A DNA stretch of 64,000 bases from Ancylobacter amanitiformis (GTDB lineage Bacteria > Pseudomonadota > Alphaproteobacteria > Rhizobiales > Xanthobacteraceae): positions 434,001-498,000 of the forward strand of contig NZ_JAUSVR010000001.1 of assembly GCF_030814815.1 (NCBI RefSeq), read 5' to 3'. Below are positions 19,378 through 27,830 of this stretch, in pieces. The notes under the pieces were generated by a model. It ran no database searches and was not told the origin of the DNA. It saw only the letters and a program-made list of their open reading frames with translations. Each line of letters starts with the position of its first letter. Position 1 is the first letter of the stretch. The translations under genes were made by a program, and so were the position numbers.

Positions 19378-20604
19378 GTGAGGCAGAGCGCCTTGGCCCG
19401 ATCGATCGGCCGCGATGAGCCGGCTGGCTCTCCCCAGGCGGAGGTGCCGCCGGCTCCTTCGGCGGATCGGGCCGGCAAGCCGCCTGCCTCCGGCCGGGAT
19501 CTGCGGCTCGATCTGTTTCGCGGTCTGGCGCTGTGGTTCATCTTCCTCAACCACATCCCCAACAATGTCGCGAACTGGATCACCAACCGCAATTTCGGCT
19601 TCTCCGACGCCACGGAGATCTTCGTCTTCATCTCCGGCTATACCGGCGCGATGGTGTATGGCCGGCAGATGGCGGCCGATGGGATGATCGTCACGTCCGC
19701 CCGCATCCTGCGGCGGGCGTGGCAGCTCTACATCGCCTTCATCTTTCTGTTCGTCATCTACCTCGCCGAAATCTCCTATGTCGTCGGCAGCTTCTCCAAC
19801 CCGCTCTACGTGGAGGAGATGGGGGCGCTGCAATTCCTCTCCGAGCCCGACGTCGCGCTGGTTCAGGCGCTGCTGCTGAAATTCCGCCCGGCCAACATGG
19901 ATGTGCTGCCGCTCTATATCGTGTTGCTCGCGACCTTCCCGCCCGTGCTCTGGGCGCTGCGCCGCAAGCCCGATCTCACGCTCGCGGCCTCCGCGCTGAT
20001 GTGGCTGGTGGCGACCAGCACGGGCTGGAACCTGCCCGCCTATCCCGACGACCGGACGTGGTTCTTCAATCCCTTCGCCTGGCAGTTGCTGTTCGTGTTC
20101 GGCGGCTGGTGCGGGCTGGGCGGCAGCGACCGGTTGTCGCGGGTGGTCCAGTCGCCGGCCGTGGTGGCCGCCTGCCTCGCCTATCTCCTCGTCTCGCTGC
20201 TGGTGGTGATCAGCTGGTGGTGGCCGCCGCTGGAAGGGCTGGTACCGCCGGCCATCGGCGACCTCATCTATCCCATCAGCAAGACCGACCTGTCGCCGCT
20301 GCGGCTGATCCATTTCCTGGCACTGGCCATCGTCGTGGTGCGCGCCGTGCCGGTGGACCTGCCGGTGCTCCGCTCGCCGCTGCTGGCGCCGATGATCCTC
20401 TGCGGGCAGAACTCGCTGCAGGTGTTCTGCCTCGGGGTGTTTCTTTCTTTTGCCGCACATTTCGTGCTGAATGAGATTTCGGGCACGCTTCTCATGCAGC
20501 TTGCGCTGAGCATGGCCGGCATCGTCCTGATGGTGGGTCTCTCTGCCTTGCTGTCGTGGTATGGTCGCGTCGAGCGCGAGATTGCCGCGCGCAAACATGG
20601 CTGA
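19378..20604 (+). CDS. OpgC-family membrane acyltransferase
   Basis: 408-residue polytopic membrane protein of the OpgC family. OpgC proteins transfer succinyl groups to osmoregulated periplasmic glucans. A Pro-rich cytosolic leader of about 40 residues precedes LDLFRGLALWFIFLNHIPNN, the family's signature in the first helix (His as likely catalytic residue), then TEIFVFISGYTGAMVYG and about ten helices, ending with basic EREIAARKHG. The start is a GTG with gagg upstream, 10 nt after hdeD. No opgG/opgH or ndvB/chvA gene is in the window, so the glucan must be made elsewhere. The two SGNH proteins downstream are likely partners in substituting the same sugar. Confidence 0.87.
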   Translation: MRQSALARSIGRDEPAGSPQAEVPPAPSADRAGKPPASGRDLRLDLFRGLALWFIFLNHIPNNVANWITNRNFGFSDATEIFVFISGYTGAMVYGRQMAADGMIVTSARILRRAWQLYIAFIFLFVIYLAEISYVVGSFSNPLYVEEMGALQFLSEPDVALVQALLLKFRPANMDVLPLYIVLLATFPPVLWALRRKPDLTLAASALMWLVATSTGWNLPAYPDDRTWFFNPFAWQLLFVFGGWCGLGGSDRLSRVVQSPAVVAACLAYLLVSLLVVISWWWPPLEGLVPPAIGDLIYPISKTDLSPLRLIHFLALAIVVVRAVPVDLPVLRSPLLAPMILCGQNSLQVFCLGVFLSFAAHFVLNEISGTLLMQLALSMAGIVLMVGLSALLSWYGRVEREIAARKHG

Positions 20605-20619
20605 TCGACGCGGTTCGCT

Positions 20620-21393
20620 GTGAAAAATTGGGTCTTGAGTTTTGTCGTTTCGGCTCTCGTCTTGGCGAGCGGGTTTTCCGCTCGGGCCGAGAGCGCTTCC
20701 GTATGCGCCGCCCCCTCCGAACTGACGCGCGCCGTCTTCACGCTGCCGCGGCTGGCAAAGTCGCTGGCCGCGAAGAAGCCGACCCCCGTTCTGGTGCTCA
20801 ACAGTTCGTCGCTTGCCAAGAAGAGCGCGCTGAAGGCCGGGACGGACAAGGACGCGCCGCGCGCCTTCCCGAGCTTTCTGGAAGAGACGCTGCGGGCCCG
20901 CTATCCCGATGGCGGGGTGGTGGTGACAACCCATAACGAGCCGCGCGCCACGGCGGAGGCGATCCTTGCCGACCTGCCCGGCGTGCTGGCGCAGGCCCGG
21001 CCGGCTCTGGTCATCTGGCAGACCGGCACCTATGACGCCATCCTCGGCGCCGATACCTCGGCCTTCTCGGACGCGGTGAATACCGGCATCGGCCACATCC
21101 ACGAATCCGGCGCCGACGCGATCGTGATGAGCCCGCAATTCAGCCCGCGCACCGCCATCGCCATCGATGTCGCGCCCTATGCCAACGCCCTCGCCTGGGC
21201 CGCACGCTCCAGCGGCATCCCGTTCTTCGACCGCTACGACATCATGCAGTTCTGGGCGAGCGAAGGCATTTTCGATTTCGACACCGCCCGCCCCTCCCCG
21301 TCACAATTCGAGGACGTGCATCGCTGCATCGGCCGGCTTCTGGTCGGCATGATCGTGGATGGCGTCGAGACACGCGCCTTGGGTTCACGCTGA
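20620..21393 (+). CDS. Exported SGNH-like hydrolase, degenerate member
   Basis: 257 residues with a signal peptide (VLSFVVSALVLASGFSARA). It is clearly related to the next gene: LVIWQTGTYDAIL versus LVIWQAGVNALF, and SPQFSPRTAIA versus DPQYSPRVIA. Block I reads VLVLNSSS, so a candidate Ser is present, and the terminal Asp-x-His is FEDVHR, but the Asn of block III is lost. It may have weak or altered esterase activity or serve as a partner. The start is a GTG 15 nt after opgC. Together with opgC it probably modifies a periplasmic or surface glucan; that is inference from the operon. Confidence 0.78.
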   Translation: MKNWVLSFVVSALVLASGFSARAESASVCAAPSELTRAVFTLPRLAKSLAAKKPTPVLVLNSSSLAKKSALKAGTDKDAPRAFPSFLEETLRARYPDGGVVVTTHNEPRATAEAILADLPGVLAQARPALVIWQTGTYDAILGADTSAFSDAVNTGIGHIHESGADAIVMSPQFSPRTAIAIDVAPYANALAWAARSSGIPFFDRYDIMQFWASEGIFDFDTARPSPSQFEDVHRCIGRLLVGMIVDGVETRALGSR

Positions 21394-21394
21394 C

Positions 21395-22291
21395 ATGCGC
21401 CTTCTTCCCCTCGCTCTCGCCGCGACGCTCGCGCTTGCGCCGCTGGCTCCCCGGCCTGCCGCCGCCCAAAGTTCATCCGCCTCCGCCGCACCCATCCCGC
21501 AGGCGGCGCAGTCGATCCTGCCGCCCACTTGCCCGGCAGCCAAGGCCTCCACCCGCCTGAGCGCGCCCCTCGCCCGCACGGCGGCGCGGCTGCGCGCGGG
21601 ACAGCCGATCACCATTGTTGCCATCGGCTCCTCCTCCACCGCCGGCGCGGGCGCCACCTCGGCGTCGGCGAGCTATCCGAGCCGGCTGCAGGCGGCTTTG
21701 CGCGAGCGTTTCCCCGGCGCCGACATCACGGTGCTCAACCGCGGCGTCAACGGACAGGACGCCCCGGAAATGCTGGCGCGCTTCGACGCCGACGTGGCGG
21801 CGGCCAAGCCCACTCTGGTGATCTGGCAGGCCGGCGTGAACGCGCTGTTCCGCGCCGACGGCCTCGCCACCGCCGGACCGGAACTTCGTCAGGCGATCAC
21901 GCGCATCCGCGCGCTCGACGCGGATCTGGTGCTGGTCGACCCGCAATATTCGCCGCGCGTCATCGCCGATGCCGATACCGGCGCGATGATCCGGCTGATC
22001 GACGCCGTGGCCAGCGAGGAGGGCGTCGACGTCTATCACCGCTACGCGCTGATGCGCGACTGGCACGAAGCCGGCCGCATGCCGTTCGAGTCCTTCCTCG
22101 CCAAGGACAGCTTCCACATGAACGACTGGGGCTATGACTGCTTCGCGCGCGACCTCGGTCGGTCGATGGCGGCCAATATCGACGCCCAGCAGCGCGCGGC
22201 CGACCTCACGCCGTCCGCCTCCCGATCGTCCGCCAAACCGTCCGCCTTCCCCGCGAAGAACCCGTCCGCGCCCGTCTCCGCCACGCCTTGA
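21395..22291 (+). CDS. Exported SGNH/GDSL hydrolase
   Basis: 298 residues; signal peptide LPLALAATLALAPLAPRPAAAQ. All four SGNH blocks are present: Ser in IVAIGSSSTAG, Gly-Asn in NRGVNGQ, Asn in WQAGVNALF, and Asp/His in DSFHMNDWGYDC. Family members are carbohydrate esterases or acyltransferases. The final 35 residues are Ser/Pro/Ala-rich and probably disordered. The ATG lies 1 nt after the stop of its degenerate relative, so they are co-translated, most likely a tandem duplication. In an opgC operon the natural guess is removal or transfer of acyl groups on periplasmic glucan. Confidence 0.85.
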   Translation: MRLLPLALAATLALAPLAPRPAAAQSSSASAAPIPQAAQSILPPTCPAAKASTRLSAPLARTAARLRAGQPITIVAIGSSSTAGAGATSASASYPSRLQAALRERFPGADITVLNRGVNGQDAPEMLARFDADVAAAKPTLVIWQAGVNALFRADGLATAGPELRQAITRIRALDADLVLVDPQYSPRVIADADTGAMIRLIDAVASEEGVDVYHRYALMRDWHEAGRMPFESFLAKDSFHMNDWGYDCFARDLGRSMAANIDAQQRAADLTPSASRSSAKPSAFPAKNPSAPVSATP

Positions 22292-22424
22292 GAGTCACGC
22301 CCTGAGGCGCGCCGGCGACGGAGCGCGGAGGGGCGGGAGCGGCGCTGCGCCCTTTGTCATGTTGCGCGTCGCCAGCCAATGCGTTCACAACGGTCCGGCT
22401 CTCTCAACGACGGGCTGTGGGCTG

Positions 22425-23357
22425 ATGCTGGATCCGGCTTCCAAGGCGCGCGAGCGCTCGATGCTGCTGGGCGCGATCTCCGATTTCGCGCTCGGCCTGC
22501 TCTTCCTCGCCGCGGCGCTGTGGGCGAACTCGCTCATGATGATGGCGGAGGTGATCCGTGGCTACATCCTGCTGGCGCTGGAACTCGTGCTGCTCGTGCT
22601 GCTGCGGCGCATCCAGCGTGGCGCGTTCCATGATTTCGACTATGGCGCGGGCAAGCTGGAGCAGTTTGCCAATGCCGGGCTCGGCACGGCGATGGGGCTT
22701 GCCGGCGCCTCGGTGGCGGTGGCGGCGAGCTATCGCTGGTGGCATCCGCCCGAGCAGGTGGAACTCGGCCTGATCGCCGCGGTGGTCCTCAGCCTCGTCA
22801 ACCTCGCGCAGAACGGGCTCGTGCTGCGCGCGCTGTGGAGGGCGGGAAGCGACGGCTCCTCCGTCATCATCACCGGGCAGGTACGCACCCGGCTGGCCAA
22901 GCTGATCTCGTCCGGCATCGTGCTTCTGGCGCTGCTGGCCAACGCGCTGTTCGCCGGCTCTCCCATCGGCCTGTTCGCGGAAGTTGCGGGCTCGGTCTTC
23001 GTGGCCGTGGTGATGGTGCAGCTCGCGGTTTCCATGTGGAAGCAGGCCCTGCCCTCGCTGCTCGACCGCGCGCTGGAAGAACGCCAGCAGGTGCAGATCA
23101 ACCGCGCGCTCATCGCCCAGTTCGATGCCTATGACAGCCTCGGCGCGGTGCGCTCGCGCCTGTCCGGCAACACGGCCTATGTCGAGATCGAGCTCGGCTT
23201 CCTGCCGGAGCGGACCATGGCCGACATCCAGGCCGCCATGGACCGTATCACCACCGAGCTCGCCACCCTACTGCCGGGCGCCAGCGTCACCGTGATCCCG
23301 CGACTGAGCGCGCCGGCGCATGCGGGGCCGGGCGCGAACGCGCGGCGCGAGGACTGA
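22425..23357 (+). CDS. Cation diffusion facilitator-like membrane protein with degenerate metal site
   Basis: 310 residues with about six helices and a C-terminal cytosolic domain, the CDF plan. HDFDYGAGKLEQFANA between helices 2 and 3 matches the CDF loop, and the C-terminal QALPSLLDRALEERQQVQI resembles the CDF tail. The two HxxxD/DxxxD pairs that bind Zn in active CDF pumps are not visible: helix 2 reads AEVIRGYILLALE and helix 5 ISSGIVLLALLAN. Transport of a different ion or loss of pumping is possible. ATG 22425 is preferred since the domain starts MLDPASKARERS; an in-frame ATG at 22359 would add 22 residues. Not clearly part of the opgC operon (134-nt gap). Confidence 0.7.
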   Translation: MLDPASKARERSMLLGAISDFALGLLFLAAALWANSLMMMAEVIRGYILLALELVLLVLLRRIQRGAFHDFDYGAGKLEQFANAGLGTAMGLAGASVAVAASYRWWHPPEQVELGLIAAVVLSLVNLAQNGLVLRALWRAGSDGSSVIITGQVRTRLAKLISSGIVLLALLANALFAGSPIGLFAEVAGSVFVAVVMVQLAVSMWKQALPSLLDRALEERQQVQINRALIAQFDAYDSLGAVRSRLSGNTAYVEIELGFLPERTMADIQAAMDRITTELATLLPGASVTVIPRLSAPAHAGPGANARRED

Positions 23358-23387
23358 GGCGCCGCCGCCGGAACGGCCGCGCGGATC

Positions 23388-23672
23388 TCAGTCGTCCTTG
23401 TCGGAAAAGGCGCCGCCGAAGCGCTTCATCACCGCCTCGCGGGCGGCGATCACCCGGCGCTCGTAATCCTCGGCCATCGGCTCGGTAAGCACGCTCTCCA
23501 GCCCGGCGAGCAGCGCCCAGAGGGCGGGAATCTCCGCCTCGTCCTCGATGAAATCCGTCAGCGCCTCGCCATCCGCGTCGTCCACGGTGCGCGAGAGAAA
23601 CTCGAACAGCACCACCGCGACGGAGCGGTCGATGACCAGGGTGATTTCGTCGTCATTCGCCGGCTGGGCCAT
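23388..23672 (-). CDS. Hypothetical acidic cytosolic protein
   Basis: 94 residues, strongly acidic, no membrane segment or signal peptide. Start ATG 23672 is preferred because the sequence before it (to 23822) is basic and unlike the rest. The visible plan is a short strand ITLVIDRSVAVVLFEFLSR followed by helices rich in Asp and Glu, ending FGGAFSDKDD. I do not recognise the family. It stands alone, converging with the CDF-like gene and diverging from prmB. Confidence 0.6.
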   Translation of the reverse strand: MAQPANDDEITLVIDRSVAVVLFEFLSRTVDDADGEALTDFIEDEAEIPALWALLAGLESVLTEPMAEDYERRVIAAREAVMKRFGGAFSDKDD

Positions 23673-23820
23673 GCCTGATCCTCGCTGTTGAGCCGCCTCC
23701 ATCCTATCGATCCATGACGCGCCGATTACAAGCGCCGGCCATCCCGCCCGGCAGCGCGGGCGGACGCTTGCTTTCCCGCGCGCGGCGTGCTGACCCTCAG
23801 GACCAGCAGGGAGGGACGAC

Positions 23821-24762
23821 ATGTCGGCAGCTGACGAACTCAGGACGGTGCGGGACTTCGTGCGCTACGCCGTGAGCCGTTTCAACGCGGCGCAGCTCGA
23901 ATTCGGTCACGGCACGACCAGCGCGCTCGACGAGGCCGCCTTCATCGTGCTGGAGGCGCTGCAGCTGCCGGTGGACGACCTCTCCCCCTGGCTCGACGCC
24001 CGGCTGACCAGCGGCGAGCGGGTTCGGCTCGCCGAACTGATCGAGCGGCGCTGCCTCACGCGCGAGCCGGCCGCCTACCTGCTGGGCCGCACCTATATTC
24101 GCGGCGTGCCGTTCCGCAGCGATTCGCGCGCCATCGTGCCGCGCTCCTTCATCGGCGAATTGATGGCCGGCGACCTGTTCAGCGGTCAGGGCTTCTCGCT
24201 CATCGAGGATCCCGCCTCGGTCGGCCGGGCGCTGGACCTGTGCACCGGCTCGGGCTGCCTTGCCGTGCTGGCGGCGATGATGTTTCCCAACGCGCAGGTC
24301 GACGCGGTCGACATCTCGTCCGACGCGCTCGCGCTGGCATCCGAAAATGTCCATGAGCACAATCTCGACGACCGGGTGAACCTGATCCAGGGCGACCTGT
24401 TCGAGCCGCTCAAGGGCCGTCTCTACGACCTCATCATCACCAACCCGCCCTATGTCGACGCCGAAGCCATGGCACGCCTGCCGGCCGAATACCGCCACGA
24501 GCCGGCACTGGCCTTCGACGGCGGGCCGGACGGGCTCGCCATCGTGCGCCGCATCCTGGCGCAGGCCCCCGCCCAATTGACCGCGCGCGGCGGCATCATT
24601 TGCGAGATCGGCACCGGCAAGGACCTGCTGGAATTCGAATATCCCGAACTGCCCTTCCTGTGGCTCGACACCGAGGACAGTGAGGGCGAGGTGTTCTGGC
24701 TCTCCGCCCGCGACCTCGGCGCCGGCAAGGACCTGCGCGTGATCAGCCGCATGCCGCGGTGA
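23821..24762 (+). CDS. prmB: 50S ribosomal protein L3 N5-glutamine methyltransferase
   Basis: Methylates a glutamine of ribosomal protein L3 with SAM. 313 residues. The N-terminal helical domain LRTVRDFVRYAVSRFNAAQL, then FGHGTTSALDEAAFIVLEAL, is diagnostic of PrmB as against PrmC. The methyltransferase domain has ALDLCTGSGCLAVLAA (SAM loop), VDAVDISSDAL and the glutamine-binding ITNPPYVD motif, followed by LPAEYRHEPALAFDGG DGL, again PrmB-like. The ATG follows ggagggacgac. It is a monocistronic gene with the beta-lactamase gene 110 nt downstream. Confidence 0.93.
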   Translation: MSAADELRTVRDFVRYAVSRFNAAQLEFGHGTTSALDEAAFIVLEALQLPVDDLSPWLDARLTSGERVRLAELIERRCLTREPAAYLLGRTYIRGVPFRSDSRAIVPRSFIGELMAGDLFSGQGFSLIEDPASVGRALDLCTGSGCLAVLAAMMFPNAQVDAVDISSDALALASENVHEHNLDDRVNLIQGDLFEPLKGRLYDLIITNPPYVDAEAMARLPAEYRHEPALAFDGGPDGLAIVRRILAQAPAQLTARGGIICEIGTGKDLLEFEYPELPFLWLDTEDSEGEVFWLSARDLGAGKDLRVISRMPR

Positions 24763-24872
24763 GCGCGAGGCGGGCGTGGACAGGGGCCCGCCGCGCCGGA
24801 TTGCCGCCATGGCTGGATGCTGGATTGCCGGCCTGTTGCGTTGCCGCCTCAACCCGCCGGGAGCCTGTGACC

Positions 24873-25676
24873 ATGCTTGCGCGAATAGCCGCCTTTCTCG
24901 CCCTCAGCCTCGCCCCCGTCACCGCGCAGGCGGAAACGCTCTGCGCGGCTTTCGCCGACGCGGCCACCGGCAAGGTGATCCGACAGGACGGCAAGGGCTG
25001 CGCCGACCGGGTCACCCCGGCCTCCACCTTCAAGATCGCGATAGCCCTGATGGGCTATGATTCCGGGATTCTGATCGACGCCACGCATCCGAGCTGGCCG
25101 TTCAAGCCCGGCTATGCCGCCTGGCGCGAACAGTGGAAGACCGATACCGATCCGACCTACTGGATGAAGGAATCCGTGGTCTGGTACTCGCAGCAGATCA
25201 CCACCACGCTCGGGAAAGACCGCTTCCGCCGCTATGTCGACAGCTTCGATTATGGCAATCGGGACCTTTCCGGTGACAAGGGCAAGAATGACGGGCTGAC
25301 CCAAGCCTGGCTCAGTTCCTCGCTTGCCATCGCGCCGCTGGAACAGCTGTCGTTTCTCGGGCGGATGCTGAACGGACAGCTTCCGGTTTCCGCCCACGCC
25401 GTGGCGATGACGGGCGCCATCACCCTTGTCGGCACGACCGCCAATGGCTGGCAGGTGCACGGCAAGACCGGCATGGGCTTCGCGCGCGACAAATCCGACA
25501 GGCCCGTGCGTGACCGGCCCTATGGCTGGTTCGTCGGATGGGCGACCAAGGGCACGCGAACCATCGTCTTCGCCCGGCTCGATCGCGATGCAACGCGGCA
25601 GGATACACCAACCAGCTGGCGGGCCCGCGACGCGATGCTCGCCGCGCTGCCGGCGGTACTCGACACGTTGAACTGA
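24873..25676 (+). CDS. Class D (OXA-type) beta-lactamase
   Basis: Secreted serine hydrolase expected to open beta-lactam rings. 267 residues with signal peptide LARIAAFLALSLAPVTAQA. All class D motifs are present: active-site S51-T-F-K54, S101-V-V103, Y127-G-N129, Trp146 near the carboxylated Lys, and K198-T-G. The Y-G-N box and W-Y-S after S-V-V are classical for OXA enzymes and set it apart from class D-like pseudo-enzymes and BlaR sensors. The ATG follows gggag. There is no regulator or mobile element beside it, and base composition fits the neighbours, so it is an intrinsic chromosomal gene. Spectrum cannot be told from sequence. Confidence 0.92.
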   Translation: MLARIAAFLALSLAPVTAQAETLCAAFADAATGKVIRQDGKGCADRVTPASTFKIAIALMGYDSGILIDATHPSWPFKPGYAAWREQWKTDTDPTYWMKESVVWYSQQITTTLGKDRFRRYVDSFDYGNRDLSGDKGKNDGLTQAWLSSSLAIAPLEQLSFLGRMLNGQLPVSAHAVAMTGAITLVGTTANGWQVHGKTGMGFARDKSDRPVRDRPYGWFVGWATKGTRTIVFARLDRDATRQDTPTSWRARDAMLAALPAVLDTLN

Positions 25677-25689
25677 GGCGGAAAGCCCC

Positions 25690-26925
25690 TCACCCGCCGC
25701 GCCTCATGTGCTCCAGCACCTGCGCGTCCGGCCAGCAATCCAGGGGAAGGCCGTTGGCCTTCTGGTAGGCGCCCAGCGCGGCGCGGGTCTTCATGCCCGC
25801 CTTGCCGTCGATCTTCTCGGCATAGAAGCCCTTGCGGGTGAGCACCTGCTGCATGAATTCGAGGTCGCGCGTCTTCACCAGCGCGATATCGGACCAGCCG
25901 CGCGCGAAGGGGCGGTCGTCCTCGATGCGGTCGGCGAGGTGGCCGACATAGAGCACGTAGAGATCGGCGAAGTTATAGTCCTTCAGCACGAAATAATTGG
26001 CCGGGGTCAGGAAGGCCGGGCCATAGGGGCCGGCCGGCAGGATGATCGACGCCTCGTCCTTCATCGCCGCCGGCGGCACGCGGCGACCATCGGCGATTCT
26101 CACGCCGCGCTTCAGCCAGTCGGCGATGGAAAGCGTCACGCCGGGCTCGGCCCGAGTGCAATCGAACCCAACCGGTACGATGACTTCATAGGCCCAGCGC
26201 CGGCCCGGCTGCCAGCCCGCCTCGCGCAGCAGGCTGGCCGTGGCGGCCAGCGCCTCCGGCACCGAGGTCCAGATATTGGCCGTGCCGTCGCCATCGAGAT
26301 CGACGCCATATTTCAGATAGCCGGTGGGCATGAACTGGGTGAGGCCGAGCGCGCCGGCCCAGGAACTCTTCATCTGCGCGCGGGTGACATGGCCCTCGTC
26401 GAGGATCTTCAGCGCGGCGAGGAATTCGGCCTCGAACGTCTCCTTGCGGCGGCCGACATAGGCCTGCGTCGCCAGCACGCGCAGCGCGTCATAATTCAGC
26501 TTGGCGCCGCCATAGGAGGTTTCGCGCGCCCAGATGGCGAGCAGGATGGAGGGCGGCACGCCGAACTGCCGCTCGATGGCGGCGAGTTCGCCGCGATACT
26601 GCCCGGCCAGCTTGCGCCCGCGCGCGGCATAGCTGCCGATCGCCTTGTCGGAGAGGTAGGCGGCTGGCGTCTGCACGAACTCCGCCTGCACGCCGGGCTT
26701 CTGCGGCTTGCCGGGAATGGCCAGTTCCGGCAACGCATAATCCGGTTCCAGCCCCCGCGTTTCGCGATCGAACGTGGCGCGGGAAATGCCCATGGCCTGC
26801 GCCGCCGGCCATTGCGCCGCCAGCCAGCGATCGAAGCCCGCATCGGCATGGGCGGGCGCGCCTGCACCGAACAGGGCCAGGGCGAGAGGGATCAGGGCGA
26901 CGAGAAACGGAAGCCGGAAGCGCAT
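25690..26925 (-). CDS. Lytic murein transglycosylase, MltB family, with peptidoglycan-binding domain
   Basis: 411 residues. Cleaves peptidoglycan glycan strands to 1,6-anhydromuramic ends. A signal peptide (LPFLVALIPLALALFGAGAPAHA) precedes a catalytic domain with the likely catalytic Glu in IWARETSYGG, then SSWAGALGLTQFMPTGYLKYGVDLDGDG, typical of MltB (SLT_2). The last 60 residues form a PG_binding_1 domain (MQQVLTRKGFYAEKIDGKAG). No lipobox is present, so it is soluble in the periplasm. It converges with the beta-lactamase gene 13 nt away; functional links between wall turnover and beta-lactamase are known elsewhere but not shown here. Confidence 0.92.
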   Translation of the reverse strand: MRFRLPFLVALIPLALALFGAGAPAHADAGFDRWLAAQWPAAQAMGISRATFDRETRGLEPDYALPELAIPGKPQKPGVQAEFVQTPAAYLSDKAIGSYAARGRKLAGQYRGELAAIERQFGVPPSILLAIWARETSYGGAKLNYDALRVLATQAYVGRRKETFEAEFLAALKILDEGHVTRAQMKSSWAGALGLTQFMPTGYLKYGVDLDGDGTANIWTSVPEALAATASLLREAGWQPGRRWAYEVIVPVGFDCTRAEPGVTLSIADWLKRGVRIADGRRVPPAAMKDEASIILPAGPYGPAFLTPANYFVLKDYNFADLYVLYVGHLADRIEDDRPFARGWSDIALVKTRDLEFMQQVLTRKGFYAEKIDGKAGMKTRAALGAYQKANGLPLDCWPDAQVLEHMRRGG

Positions 26926-27039
26926 GTATCCGACATAGCCGAAACGCGCCGCACCGTGAACCGCAGCCGGCTCCGCTGCGCAAGAGTTGACCGCCCTGCC
27001 CGGTAGCTGTCTCGACCCGCAGCTTCGGCGCGAAACGCC

Positions 27040-27816
27040 CTACCGCACCGCGACGATGAAGAGGCGCGGAAAGCGCAGCAGGACCCGGCCGTCGACGCGC
27101 GCGGGATAGGCCTGGGCGAGCCGGGCGGTGTAGTCGGCGAGGTAGGCGGCTCGCTCCCCCTCGTCCAGCGGCGCGAGGTAGCGGCGCAGGGCCGTCGAGG
27201 CAAACCATTCGGCGATGGCGGCCGGCCCATCCAGCACATGGTTGTAACAGGTGTGCCAGATGTCGACGCGGCGGGCGAGCGGCCTGAGCCGGTCGTAGTA
27301 GGCCCCCACCGGAGGCAGCACGTCACGACCGCCATCGGCATTTTTTGCCGCCCACGGTCCCCGCGCGGCGGTCTCCGCCATCAGCATATGTGACGGCTCG
27401 GTGACATTGTCCGGCATCTGCACGGCCAGCGCGCCGCCCTCGGGAAGAGCCCCGAGAAGGCGCTCCAGCACGGCGGGATGGTCCGGCACCCACTGGAACA
27501 CGGCATTGCCGAAGAGCAGATCCGTGCCCGGTGCCGGGTTCCATGTCGCGACATCAGCGACCTCGAAGCGGGCGCCCGGCAGGTTTTCCGACGCCTGCGC
27601 CACCATGGCGGGCGAGGAATCGAGACCGAGAATCTCCGCCTCCGGCCAGCGCTCCGCCAGCAACTCCGTGGAATTGCCCGGCCCGCAGCCGATATCGACG
27701 ACATGGCGCGCCGTCTCAAGCGGCACCTGCGCCAGCAGATCGCGCGCCGCGCGGGTGCGCTCGTCACCGAACTTCAGGTAGAGACGGGGATTCCAGTCTT
27801 CCGATGTCGTGTGCAC
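27040..27816 (-). CDS. tam: Trans-aconitate 2-methyltransferase
   Basis: Methylates trans-aconitate, a by-product inhibitor of aconitase, using SAM. 258 residues. The N-terminal WNPRLYLKFGDERTRAARDLL is the Tam signature; the SAM loop is VDIGCGPGNSTELLAERWP with acidic LGLDSSPAM, and LLFGNAVFQWVPDH follows. There is no methionine near the domain start, so the GTG at 27816, with aggggg upstream, is taken. It lies 14 nt after the ettA stop on the same strand and is probably co-transcribed. Confidence 0.9.
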   Translation of the reverse strand: MHTTSEDWNPRLYLKFGDERTRAARDLLAQVPLETARHVVDIGCGPGNSTELLAERWPEAEILGLDSSPAMVAQASENLPGARFEVADVATWNPAPGTDLLFGNAVFQWVPDHPAVLERLLGALPEGGALAVQMPDNVTEPSHMLMAETAARGPWAAKNADGGRDVLPPVGAYYDRLRPLARRVDIWHTCYNHVLDGPAAIAEWFASTALRRYLAPLDEGERAAYLADYTARLAQAYPARVDGRVLLRFPRLFIVAVR

Positions 27817-27830
27817 GGCGCCCCCTGCCC

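Noticed and set aside
25684-25700. Another copy of the palindromic repeat at cccctcacccgccgc
   Set aside because: Only 15 nt match, there is no hairpin partner, and the bases are the mltB stop and last codons.
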